In this document: positions 5,758 through 11,662 of the stretch, piece by piece
Layout of the letters: each line of letters opens with the position of its first letter
Numbering within the stretch: the stretch's first letter is position 1
Assembly: GCA_021789355.1 (NCBI GenBank)
Contig: JAJYJR010000089.1
Location: 1 to 13,346 of the forward strand
Reading direction: 5' to 3'
DNA length: 13,346 nucleotides
Source of the DNA: Chloroflexota bacterium
GTDB taxonomy: Bacteria > Chloroflexota > Limnocylindria > Limnocylindrales > CSP1-4
Made by a program: the position numbers and the translations under genes
The notes under the pieces: generated by a model
What the model was told of the DNA's origin: nothing
Databases searched by the model: none
Seen by the model: only the letters and a program-made list of their open reading frames with translations

Positions 5758-6468
5758 ATGAGCCGACTGGTTCTCTCCGAAACCGATGAGCATCGACAAT
5801 CCGTCCAGCGTCGCGCCGGTTCGCGTCTCGGCACCAACCTGCGGTGTCTCGACGTCGAGGCCCCCGAGTCGAAGGCGTTACGCCCGTCGTCATGGGCCCT
5901 TCGGTCCTATCGAAACAGCCTCGCCGTCGTGATGGCCTGCTGCGTTCTGTTCATTGCCTGTACTGCCGTGCCGACGCCGACCGCGCGTGTTTCCGTCATG
6001 GAGGCCGGATCAGTGCGATGGTCGTTCCCCGCCTCGTGGCATGCGACGGGGACCGTTCCAGTTCAACCTGGCGGGAAGGAGGGCATCACGTTCGTCTCCC
6101 CTGAGCCGATCGCTGTCAACTGCTCGGTCGATCCGCCGTCGCTGGAGGCCTGCTGGCCGCTGCAGCGCCTGTCATCGGATGGAATCCTGGTGGCGTGGAT
6201 CCCATTGCGGGGGCTGAGCCCGCAACCGACGGCCACGGCGTGGACCACCCTCGCGTCGAACGGTGCCGCCGCACGGGTCAGGCGGGAGGTTCCGGGAATA
6301 TGCGGCGAGATTGGCGGGGACGAGACACTCATCGCGATCGCGCCGACGCTACCGGACGGGTCGGGCGACCACCAGCTTGTCGCCTGTCTCCGGGGTCCTG
6401 ACCTGACATCGGGCGAGGCCGCGGTTCGGGAGGTCCTGGCGTCGGTCAGGCCAGCGACGATCCCCTGA
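5758..6468 (+). CDS. Membrane-anchored or lipoprotein-like extracytoplasmic protein
   Basis: The 236-aa product has a hydrophobic segment at about residues 54-68 (SLAVVMACCVLFIAC) followed by a Thr/Pro linker, TAVPTPTARV. C68 could be a lipidation cysteine, but FIAC is a poor lipobox, so a single-pass anchor is equally likely. The extracytoplasmic part (about residues 78-236) starts VRWSFPASWHATG, a pattern common in small lipoproteins of unknown function, and has four further cysteines that could form disulfides. The 50-odd residues before the anchor are Arg-rich and unusual for a signal sequence, so the true start may be later; the ATG or GTG near 5929-5932 would leave no positive N-region. 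The start is unresolved. The gene ends 31 nt before the GAF-domain gene. Confidence 0.65.
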   Translation: MSRLVLSETDEHRQSVQRRAGSRLGTNLRCLDVEAPESKALRPSSWALRSYRNSLAVVMACCVLFIACTAVPTPTARVSVMEAGSVRWSFPASWHATGTVPVQPGGKEGITFVSPEPIAVNCSVDPPSLEACWPLQRLSSDGILVAWIPLRGLSPQPTATAWTTLASNGAAARVRREVPGICGEIGGDETLIAIAPTLPDGSGDHQLVACLRGPDLTSGEAAVREVLASVRPATIP

Positions 6469-6499
6469 TCACCAGGTGAACACCTTGGACGGCGCGGTG

Positions 6500-7255
6500 A
6501 TGACGCTGAAGCACCCTTGTGTGCGGTTCTGGGCGAAGCTTGTGGATTGGCCGACCACGCAGTGGTGGACGCAGAACGCTCCGTCAATGAGCGGCTGGCT
6601 GTTCCTGGCCGGGCTCGGCACGGCCATGAGCGCGCGGCTCCGCGTCGGACAGCTCGAACGCCGGAATCGCGTGCTAAGGGAGCGCGTCGACACCCAGACG
6701 GAGCGAGCGGAGGACGCAGAGCGGCGGCGACAGATCGACGAGTTGCTCAAGTCGCTGCTCACGGCCGTGCACCAGGCCACAGGGCTCAACCCCGTGACGC
6801 TTGGGTCGTCGGTGTGGCTCGTGCCCCCCGACCCCGCCGGGCCCGCCCTCCAGAGGCTGACGAACTACCAGTTCCATTCGCGGCAGTCCACGAGGATCGC
6901 ATGGACCAAAGGCAAGGGGACCATCGGTCAGTGCTGGGAAAGCGAGGTTGAACTCGTGACGAACCCGGGCAGTTGGCGGGACCTGCAGCGCGGCGACTTT
7001 GAGGCGTTGACCGAAGATAAGCGACTGGGGATGTCTTGGCAGGAGTACCAGGCGACGGCCGCCTACAGCGCGGTCTGGGCGGTCCCGCTGAAGGACCACG
7101 AGGGCCGCCTGCGGGGGGTGCTGTCGGTTGACTGCGACGATCCGTCGGACGGTGTCTCCGGCCTGCTGAAGATTGCCAAGGACGATAAAGTGGTGATCGG
7201 GCTGGTAACGTCAGTGTCACGACTGGTGGCGGCCGAGCATGTGGGTGGTGCGTAG
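6500..7255 (+). CDS. GAF-domain protein with N-terminal hydrophobic segment and coiled coil
   Basis: The product is 251 aa from the ATG at 6500, which has GGACGG (6487-6492) upstream; a GTG at 6476 would add eight residues. Order: a Trp-rich N-terminus, a short hydrophobic stretch (about residues 31-45, SGWLFLAGLGTAM) that may insert in the membrane, a charged coiled coil (about residues 50-85, QLERRNRVLRERVDTQTERA), then a GAF-like domain (about residues 86-245). The domain has the usual late strands and loop KGTIGQCWES and VWAVPLKDHEGRLRGVLSVD. GAF domains bind small ligands or mediate signalling, and here no output domain is fused. The small gene at 7257 follows one base after the stop, so the partner or effector may be that protein or one encoded elsewhere. 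The ligand cannot be told from the sequence. Confidence 0.78.
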   Translation: MTLKHPCVRFWAKLVDWPTTQWWTQNAPSMSGWLFLAGLGTAMSARLRVGQLERRNRVLRERVDTQTERAEDAERRRQIDELLKSLLTAVHQATGLNPVTLGSSVWLVPPDPAGPALQRLTNYQFHSRQSTRIAWTKGKGTIGQCWESEVELVTNPGSWRDLQRGDFEALTEDKRLGMSWQEYQATAAYSAVWAVPLKDHEGRLRGVLSVDCDDPSDGVSGLLKIAKDDKVVIGLVTSVSRLVAAEHVGGA

Positions 7256-7256
7256 T

Positions 7257-7475
7257 GTGAAGGGCGCGATCGCGAGGCAGCGGCGGCGTTCGCGCGGGCG
7301 TAATCAACGGCGGGCGCGCGCCATTCAACTTTCCGACGTGATCATCGTTCGTGATCAGCCGCGAGTCGGCAAGATCGACGACGAAGTGCTCGAGTACCTG
7401 CGAGCGACCGGCGCGAGCGCCCAGCTTCTCAGGACGGTCACGCGGCTCAAGGACGAGGACGTCGCGGTCCACTGA
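7257..7475 (+). CDS. Small basic protein coupled to the GAF-domain gene
   Basis: The GTG at 7257 begins one base after the upstream stop and has a GGTGGTG Shine-Dalgarno-like tract at 7244-7250. An ATG at 7239, inside the previous gene, is an alternative that adds six residues. The 72-aa product has a strongly basic N-terminus (ARQRRRSRGRNQRRARA), then QLSDVIIVRDQPRVGKIDDE and a predicted helical C-terminus (VLEYLRATGASAQLLRTVTR). No family was recognised. The basic head could bind nucleic acid or acidic membrane surfaces. Tight coupling suggests that it works with the GAF protein. Confidence 0.6.
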   Translation: MKGAIARQRRRSRGRNQRRARAIQLSDVIIVRDQPRVGKIDDEVLEYLRATGASAQLLRTVTRLKDEDVAVH

Positions 7476-7538
7476 CGTCGGAGCCGGACGTAGCGACCGC
7501 CTGCGTGGCGCGTCGTCACGGTCAGCGACCTGGGCCCG

Positions 7539-7901
7539 ATGAGCTATGCCTTGCTGCAGCAGGACACCAGTGCGCTGCCATCGGGGGAGGGTCCCGGCCA
7601 GATGGCGGGGCTGTCGGTGAACGTGGCCTGCTTCGGCAGCACCGCCGCCGACGTCATGCGGGAGTATCGCGCCGCACCCCCGATGCTGGGCGCCAGTCCA
7701 ATCCCGGCGCCCAGCATCGGCGACGAAGCAGTGGCCTTCGAGCTGAACGCCGAGACCTCCGCGGCCCAGTACTTCGTCTACGTCCGACGAGGCGGTCTGG
7801 TGGCCACGGTGGCCACGGGGGTCGGCCCGACGCAGCTGCCCGAGGCCGATATACTCGCGGTGGCGGCGGCGATCGACCGGGCGATGGCGACGACGCGGTA
7901 G
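7539..7901 (+). CDS. Possible N-terminally truncated extracytoplasmic domain protein
   Basis: The 120-aa product has a C-terminal part, PSIGDEAVAFELNAETSAAQ then YFVYVRRGGLVATVATGVG, which looks like the end of a secreted or lipoprotein sensor-type domain, yet it has no signal peptide. Protein-like sequence (PPAWRVVTVSDLGP) continues in frame upstream of the ATG until a TAG at 7491, and no good start codon or Shine-Dalgarno exists in that stretch. The simplest reading is the surviving 3' part of a longer gene that lost its 5' end. A short cytosolic protein starting at 7539 is the alternative. The cysteine in VNVACFGST has no partner in the remaining part. Confidence 0.5.
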   Translation: MSYALLQQDTSALPSGEGPGQMAGLSVNVACFGSTAADVMREYRAAPPMLGASPIPAPSIGDEAVAFELNAETSAAQYFVYVRRGGLVATVATGVGPTQLPEADILAVAAAIDRAMATTR

Positions 7902-7905
7902 GGGC

Positions 7906-7924
7906 GGGGCGGCGCTGCTGCCCC
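7906..7924 (+). terminator. Possible hairpin after the 7539 gene
   Basis: GGGGCGGC, GCT and GCTGCCCC form an 8-bp stem with one G-T pair and a 3-nt loop, starting 5 nt after the stop codon and followed by TGTCCTG. The position suits termination, but the T-tract is weak. A perfect 12-bp palindrome (GCAGACGTCTGC, 7935-7946) lies just downstream and could be a protein-binding site or chance in GC-rich DNA. Confidence 0.4.
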
Positions 7925-7985
7925 TGTCCTGCCCGCAGACGTCTGCCGCAGGTCTCGTCCGAAGCGCCAAGCTGGCGCACGCGGG

Positions 7986-8084
7986 TTACCCGTTCCGACA
8001 CACCTCGTGCCGGTTCTTCGCGGCCCCTGCCCCCACAGCCCGTTCGGCCGCCTGATCCGCGTCGCCAATCCATGTCACTTCCAT
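7986..8084 (-). CDS. Possible 32-aa peptide with a very strong ribosome binding site
   Basis: On the minus strand a perfect AGGAGG (8095-8090) lies 5 nt before an ATG at 8084, giving a 32-codon frame that ends in TAA at 7986. The product starts MEVTWIGDADQAAERAVGAG and ends KNRHEVCRNG. No family was recognised. It lies in an otherwise gene-free stretch (7902-8258) and has the inverted repeat at 8122-8139 upstream of it. The Shine-Dalgarno is the best in the window, which is the main support. It could equally be chance, or the 3' end of a decayed gene. Confidence 0.35.
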   Translation of the reverse strand: MEVTWIGDADQAAERAVGAGAAKNRHEVCRNG

Positions 8085-8121
8085 CTCCACCTCCTGCCGC
8101 ACAGGATCAGCACCACCTGCC

Positions 8122-8139
8122 GAACTGGAAGGCCAGTTC
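8122..8139. repeat. Perfect inverted repeat GAACTGG-N4-CCAGTTC
   Basis: Seven-base arms are separated by four bases (AAGG on the plus strand), within the gap between the 7539 gene and the 8259 gene. The size and symmetry suit an operator for a small HTH dimer; no T-run follows, so termination is unlikely. It is 38 bp upstream of the start of the possible minus-strand peptide and 120 bp upstream of the plus-strand Cys/His protein gene, so either could be its target. Confidence 0.35.
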
Positions 8140-8258
8140 TTGTCACACAGGAGCGGCCCCCCTTTCGCACCGCCCCTCTTGACGGCGCACGCGTTCCGCC
8201 GAAGGTCCGCCAGCGGCCGGCGAAGGGCTGGTCGCAGGAGCGAAGGAGCGCGGGAGCG

Positions 8259-8498
8259 ATGCTGTGCTTGGCGCCGAGTGGCCGCCTGTATGCGGCACGC
8301 CGGACCTGGATCTGCGACCACCCGGCGTGCGGAACTGTGGAGTGCGAGGAGGGCCGCGAGGGGTCCTTCCCGGACCTGCCGGACGGCTGGAGCCGTACGC
8401 GGGACGGACGACATGCCTGTTCGTCGCGCTGTCGGCGTTGCCTCGAGCAGGGGGATCAGGCGGCGGGGATCTTCAAGGGGGCGCAGGCAGCGGCGTGA
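8259..8498 (+). CDS. Small Cys/His-rich protein, probable zinc-binding
   Basis: The 79-aa product (ATG 8259; AGGAG at 8244-8248 lies 10 nt upstream) has C19, H21, C24 and C29 in WICDHPACGTVEC and H52, C54, C58 and C61 in GRHACSSRCRRC, around a central LPDGW turn. The pairing of two Cys/His clusters around an LPxGW segment resembles the small zinc-ribbon-like proteins common in actinobacteria and their phages, which are usually of unknown function. The frame stays open upstream, but residues before 8259 do not look protein-like. TTGACG at 8179-8184 is a possible -35 box without a convincing -10. Confidence 0.55.
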   Translation: MLCLAPSGRLYAARRTWICDHPACGTVECEEGREGSFPDLPDGWSRTRDGRHACSSRCRRCLEQGDQAAGIFKGAQAAA

Positions 8499-8511
8499 TC
8501 GTCGCGGACCG

Positions 8512-8539
8512 TTGACTTCGCCACCGTCCGGGCAAGACT
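8512..8539 (+). promoter_or_regulatory. Possible promoter of the helical-repeat gene
   Basis: TTGACT (8512-8517) and AAGACT (8534-8539) are 16 bp apart, just downstream of the 8259 gene and 53 bp before the 8593 start. The -35 is close to consensus and the -10 is poor. Confidence 0.35.
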
Positions 8540-8592
8540 CCCGCTGGCTGGCCGGCAGGTCGCCGGCGTCATCGGCAGGGTGAGGTGGCCCG

Positions 8593-9495
8593 ATGGAACC
8601 AGGATCTCCTCGGGAGCCGTTTCGCCTGTACGACCCGCCTGCGCCGCGCGAGCTCACCAGGGAGACATGGCTGCGGCAGGTCGCACGCGACGCCGCGACG
8701 GGCGACTGGATACTGGCCGCGATTGACGCGGAGCGCGCCAACGACCCGCGACGGGCCCGGGCGGCCTGGACCCAAGTGCTCGCGCAGGGGCCGGCGACGG
8801 TGGGCTGGCCCGCCCTCGCGGTCGCCTGCGCGCGGCTGGGTCGGCGCTCGGCGGCGAAGGCCGCCTGGCTCCGCGAGGCGCGCCTGCGCGCGAGCCGGGA
8901 CGAGTGGCTCGATGCCGCCGTGGCCGAGACGATGGCCGGCGAGCGGGCGGCCTGGACCCGGCTCGCGCAGGCTGCGACACGGGGCGGTGACCACGCCCTG
9001 GCGCACACCGCCTGGGAGCAGGCCGGCGAGCGGGTACAGGCGGCCGCAGCGGCCGCGCGGGAGGCGGCCCTGTCAGGCAAGGGGCACCGCAGCGAACGGC
9101 ACGTGGACTCAGCCTGGGCGTTCGACGCCGCCGACTGGTGGGAGGCGGCCGGGCTGCCCGGACGCGCCGAGGCGGCGCGCACCCGCGCGGAGCGGTCCGA
9201 GGCTCCCTTTGGCGCGGCAGGTGGTGGGTCCCCGATCGAGAGCTCGACCGGCTGGGCGGTGACCACACAGCGGCGGCGACTGGCCGCGGCCGCCCCGCGC
9301 GCGATGCGCCAGCCGCTCGCCGCCGCCGCGACGCCCGCCGTCTCCGGCACCCTGGCCCGTCGGCGCGCGCCGCAATCCTGGTCCCGCGGCGCACCGGACG
9401 CGACCGACGGAGCCCGCGACCGATCAGAGGTGCGCACCGCCCTCGAGCACGGGTCCCGGATCGGGCAGGCCGAGGTCGAGCAGGGCGCGGCGTAG
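8593..9495 (+). CDS. Ala/Arg/Trp-rich helical-repeat (TPR/Sel1-like) protein
   Basis: The 300-aa product has a GGGTGAGGTGG ribosome-binding tract just upstream of its ATG. Residues about 25-205 read as repeated helix pairs with recurring A-A/T-W signatures: ARAAWTQVLAQG, AKAAWLREARLRAS, AAWTRLAQAATRGGDHALAH, TAWEQAGERVQ and AADWWEAAGLPGRAEAARTR. This fits a tetratricopeptide-like scaffold for protein-protein contacts. From about residue 205 the sequence becomes low-complexity and Arg/Ala/Ser-rich. The last 72 bp overlap, on the opposite strand, the 3' end of the FtsH-like protease gene. Because the tail looks disordered and is partly shaped by the overlap, the functional part is probably the helical region. 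A scaffold or adaptor for the neighbouring protease is a guess from position. Confidence 0.68.
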   Translation: MEPGSPREPFRLYDPPAPRELTRETWLRQVARDAATGDWILAAIDAERANDPRRARAAWTQVLAQGPATVGWPALAVACARLGRRSAAKAAWLREARLRASRDEWLDAAVAETMAGERAAWTRLAQAATRGGDHALAHTAWEQAGERVQAAAAAAREAALSGKGHRSERHVDSAWAFDAADWWEAAGLPGRAEAARTRAERSEAPFGAAGGGSPIESSTGWAVTTQRRRLAAAAPRAMRQPLAAAATPAVSGTLARRRAPQSWSRGAPDATDGARDRSEVRTALEHGSRIGQAEVEQGAA

Positions 9496-10980
9496 CTCCT
9501 GGCCGCCCAACTGGCCGTGCTCGGCCCCGTCGATCCGGGCGGCCAGGGCGCGCAACTCGGGCTCGTGCGCGGCCAGCAGGTCCTCCACCCGCGCCCGCTG
9601 TATCGTCAGGGTGGCCGCGGCCGCCGCGGCGGCGAGGTCCCGCAGGGACGCCGGCTGCTGGGGGTCGAAGGCGGCGCGGGAGATCGGCGGGAAGCCCGGA
9701 TCGGTGCCCGCGTCGATCCGGGCGAGGGCCAGGGCGGTCGCCCGGGTCAGGTCGTCGGCGCTGCCCAGGCTCACTTCCGCTGGCGCGAAGAGGAGCCGCT
9801 CGGCCGCTTGGCCGGCCAGCCCCACCGCGATGAGATCGAGCACCTGGCCGTCGGACTGGCCGCTGGAGCGGGGACGATCCTCCTCCTCGAGCTCGGTGAA
9901 CGCGCCCCCCGTTGTGGGATCGAGGGCGATCTGGCCGAGCGGCAGCCCGAGGAGGGCGGCGGCCAGGGCATGGCCGGCCTCATGCCCCGCGGCGATGCGC
10001 CGTTCGCGCGCGTCGAGGGGCCGGTGGCGGTCCGAAATCTGTCCGCCGCGCTGGATGGCTTCGACGGTGTGCGACCAGTCGGCCCCCACCGGGAGCGGCC
10101 GCTCGCTGCCCGCCGAACCCGTGGTCCGCGAGTCTGCGGGCGCCGCGTCGGCATCGGCGAGGGTCAGGGCGAGAGCGTCATCGAGGATCTGGCGCACCTC
10201 CGCGCCGCTGGTGCGCGTGCCCATCATCTCGGCCGCCTTCGCCCAGTCCATCGGGCCCGCGAAGCGTCGGCCGGCCGCGAAGTGGCGGAACAGCTGTTCG
10301 CGCTCGGTGCGGGTGGGGTAGGTCGTCTCGATGTGCCAGCCCATCCGCCCGCTGCGGGTGATGGCATGGTCGAGCTCGGCGGGCGTCGTATTGCTGGTAA
10401 ATAGCCAGAGAATGGTCGGGGTGGCACGCAAGCCGTCGAGCACGGCCAGGAGTGCGTAGAGCGCCTGGCGTGACGCGGGCGTATGGGCCCAATGGCCCCG
10501 CGCCATGGCGATGGCGTCCACCTCGTCGACGAACACGACGGCCATCCCGGCGTCCGCCGCTCGGGCGGCGAAGTGGTCGCGCAGGGCGAAGAGGCGCGCC
10601 GCGGTGAGATCCCCGCCGCTCAACTCGTAGAAGGGCACCGCACGCTCGGTGCCCTCGGCCAGCGCCGAGGCCACCACGCGCGCGAGGGTGGTCTTGCCGG
10701 TGCCGGCCGGACCGTAGAAGAGGATCGCCCGGGGGAGTTCGCCGCCCGCCTCCCGGATCAGCTCGGGATGGCGCAGCCGCGCGATCAAGGACTGGACTTC
10801 CCGCTTGGCCGCCGTCAAGCCCACCACGTCGTCGAGCGTGGCCCCCGACACGGTGATCCGTCGTTCGGCCAGCCAGGTGGCCATCCCCTGATCGTGGGTG
10901 CGCGGGCGGGCCGCAGGAACGCTCGTGAGGGTGGCGATGGGGGAGGGGCCGGCGGTGGCCGCAGTCGAGGAGCGGGTCAT
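9424..10980 (-). CDS. Soluble FtsH-like AAA+ ATPase/M41 zinc metalloprotease
   Basis: The 518-aa product has an AAA+ module (about residues 50-275). Walker A is GPAGTGKTT (residues 90-98, K96). Walker B is VVFVDEVDAI (D152, E153). Sensor 1 is TSN (N197). The second region of homology is TRSGRM, with R209 and R212 as candidate arginine fingers. An M41 peptidase module follows (about residues 325-505) with zinc motif H333-E-A-G-H337 (AGHEAGHALAA) and third ligand candidate D410 in GSADDLTRAT, plus LAGQAAERLLF. All catalytic elements appear intact. Classical FtsH has one or two N-terminal membrane helices; this protein instead has a short polar Ala/Ser/Pro tail, so it should be cytosolic. The ATG at 10980 was used; a TTG at 11016 would add twelve residues. 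Substrates are unknown. Confidence 0.88.
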   Translation of the reverse strand: MTRSSTAATAGPSPIATLTSVPAARPRTHDQGMATWLAERRITVSGATLDDVVGLTAAKREVQSLIARLRHPELIREAGGELPRAILFYGPAGTGKTTLARVVASALAEGTERAVPFYELSGGDLTAARLFALRDHFAARAADAGMAVVFVDEVDAIAMARGHWAHTPASRQALYALLAVLDGLRATPTILWLFTSNTTPAELDHAITRSGRMGWHIETTYPTRTEREQLFRHFAAGRRFAGPMDWAKAAEMMGTRTSGAEVRQILDDALALTLADADAAPADSRTTGSAGSERPLPVGADWSHTVEAIQRGGQISDRHRPLDARERRIAAGHEAGHALAAALLGLPLGQIALDPTTGGAFTELEEEDRPRSSGQSDGQVLDLIAVGLAGQAAERLLFAPAEVSLGSADDLTRATALALARIDAGTDPGFPPISRAAFDPQQPASLRDLAAAAAAATLTIQRARVEDLLAAHEPELRALAARIDGAEHGQLGGQELRRALLDLGLPDPGPVLEGGAHL

Positions 10981-11050
10981 GCCTTGTACGCAACCACCAC
11001 TGGGCGGGACGCGCAATGGATTCGCCGGGTGAATGGGACTATCGGGCTAC

Positions 11051-11082
11051 GGCCCCATCGGGGGCCGGAGCGTCGGGGGCCG
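11051..11082. repeat. Short inverted and direct repeats upstream of the protease gene
   Basis: GGCCCC-ATCG-GGGGCC (11051-11066) is a perfect hairpin. Its right arm belongs to a 10-base direct repeat, TCGGGGGCCG, at 11058-11067 and 11073-11082. It lies about 70-100 bp before the protease start, in the divergent region shared with the 11226 gene, so it may be a regulator site. Chance is possible in such GC-rich DNA. Confidence 0.3.
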
Positions 11083-11119
11083 ATTTGCGCCTGGGGGTTC
11101 AAGTCCGCAGGGCGGGCGT

Positions 11120-11148
11120 GCATCCCCTGGGGATGCCCCCACTTGACG
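11120..11148 (+). promoter_or_regulatory. Perfect inverted repeat abutting a TTGACG -35 box
   Basis: GCATCCCC-T-GGGGATGC (11120-11136) is a perfect 8-bp-arm inverted repeat. It is followed by CCCCAC and TTGACG (11143-11148), and a possible -10 (GAAGAT, 11165-11170) lies 16 bp on. CCCAC directly before TTG is the same junction as in the promoters at 679 and 4036. The preceding bases match the 16-bp operator only partly, so membership in that regulon is weak. The likely target is the small gene at 11226. Confidence 0.4.
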
Positions 11149-11225
11149 ACTGCGCCTTCCCACAGAAGATGCCCGGTCGCCGTTGCGCGACCCGTGGGCC
11201 GGCGGACGGCGGCCAAGGGAGCAGG

Positions 11226-11429
11226 ATGGAGATGTCCCACGCCACGACGCCACAGACACGCTGCATCGGGGTCGTCATCAGCTGGTCGCGCAACCGCTAC
11301 ACCCGAGGCTGGTACGAGTCCGCGCCCCCGCGGCAGTGCTCGAAGGCAGCGGCGCCCGGAGAGCGGACGTGCGCCTGGCACCGCGGAACACGGCAGACCA
11401 TCGAGCACGTCCCGCTCGCGCCAGCGTGA
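11226..11429 (+). CDS. Small Cys/His protein of unknown function
   Basis: The 67-aa product starts at ATG 11226 (GGGAG at 11217-11221); ATG 11232 is an alternative. It contains C13, then VVISWSRNRYTRGWYES, then C38 and C49-A-W-H52 in RQCSKAAAPGERTCAWH. C13, C38, C49 and H52 could form one zinc site. No family was recognised. The frame extends upstream to 11016, but that part is low in protein character and would run through the putative promoter. The gene is divergent from the FtsH-like protease gene. It parallels the other small Cys/His protein (8259) on the far side of the protease/helical-repeat pair, although the two do not look closely related in sequence. Confidence 0.5.
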   Translation: MEMSHATTPQTRCIGVVISWSRNRYTRGWYESAPPRQCSKAAAPGERTCAWHRGTRQTIEHVPLAPA

Positions 11430-11477
11430 GACCCGCACCGGGCCACGGCCATCGTGTGAGACCGGCTCAGGCTCACA
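11426..11477. repeat. GTGAGACC direct repeats and TGTGAG/CTCACA inverted repeat
   Basis: GTGAGACC occurs at 11426-11433 and 11456-11463, 30 bp apart. The second copy is part of TGTGAG-N11-CTCACA (11455-11477). The rest of the gap to 11662 holds three GCTGGC copies (11633-11660) next to the transposase start, and no gene that I can support. Transposon ends may lie in this gap but could not be recognised. Confidence 0.3.
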
Positions 11478-11662
11478 ACGGTCGGATCGCGGGGTTGCGC
11501 GTACGCGCGGACGATCCTCTGGGGCCGGGTAGGGGTGGAGCCCGCATCCGCCGCCCCTCGTGTTTGGCGGCAGCATCCCCCTTGTGCGTCACACCCGGTG
11601 GGTAAGTCCCTGACCTTCGTGATGCCATAGAAGCTGGCAAAGTCGGCTGGCACGCTGGCTGC

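Noticed and set aside
7986..9437. Minus-strand 483-codon open frame opposite the helical-repeat gene
   Set aside because: The product is Ala/Ser/Arg-rich low complexity and reads as a shadow of the plus-strand gene. Only its last 32 codons, with their own Shine-Dalgarno, were kept as a possible peptide.
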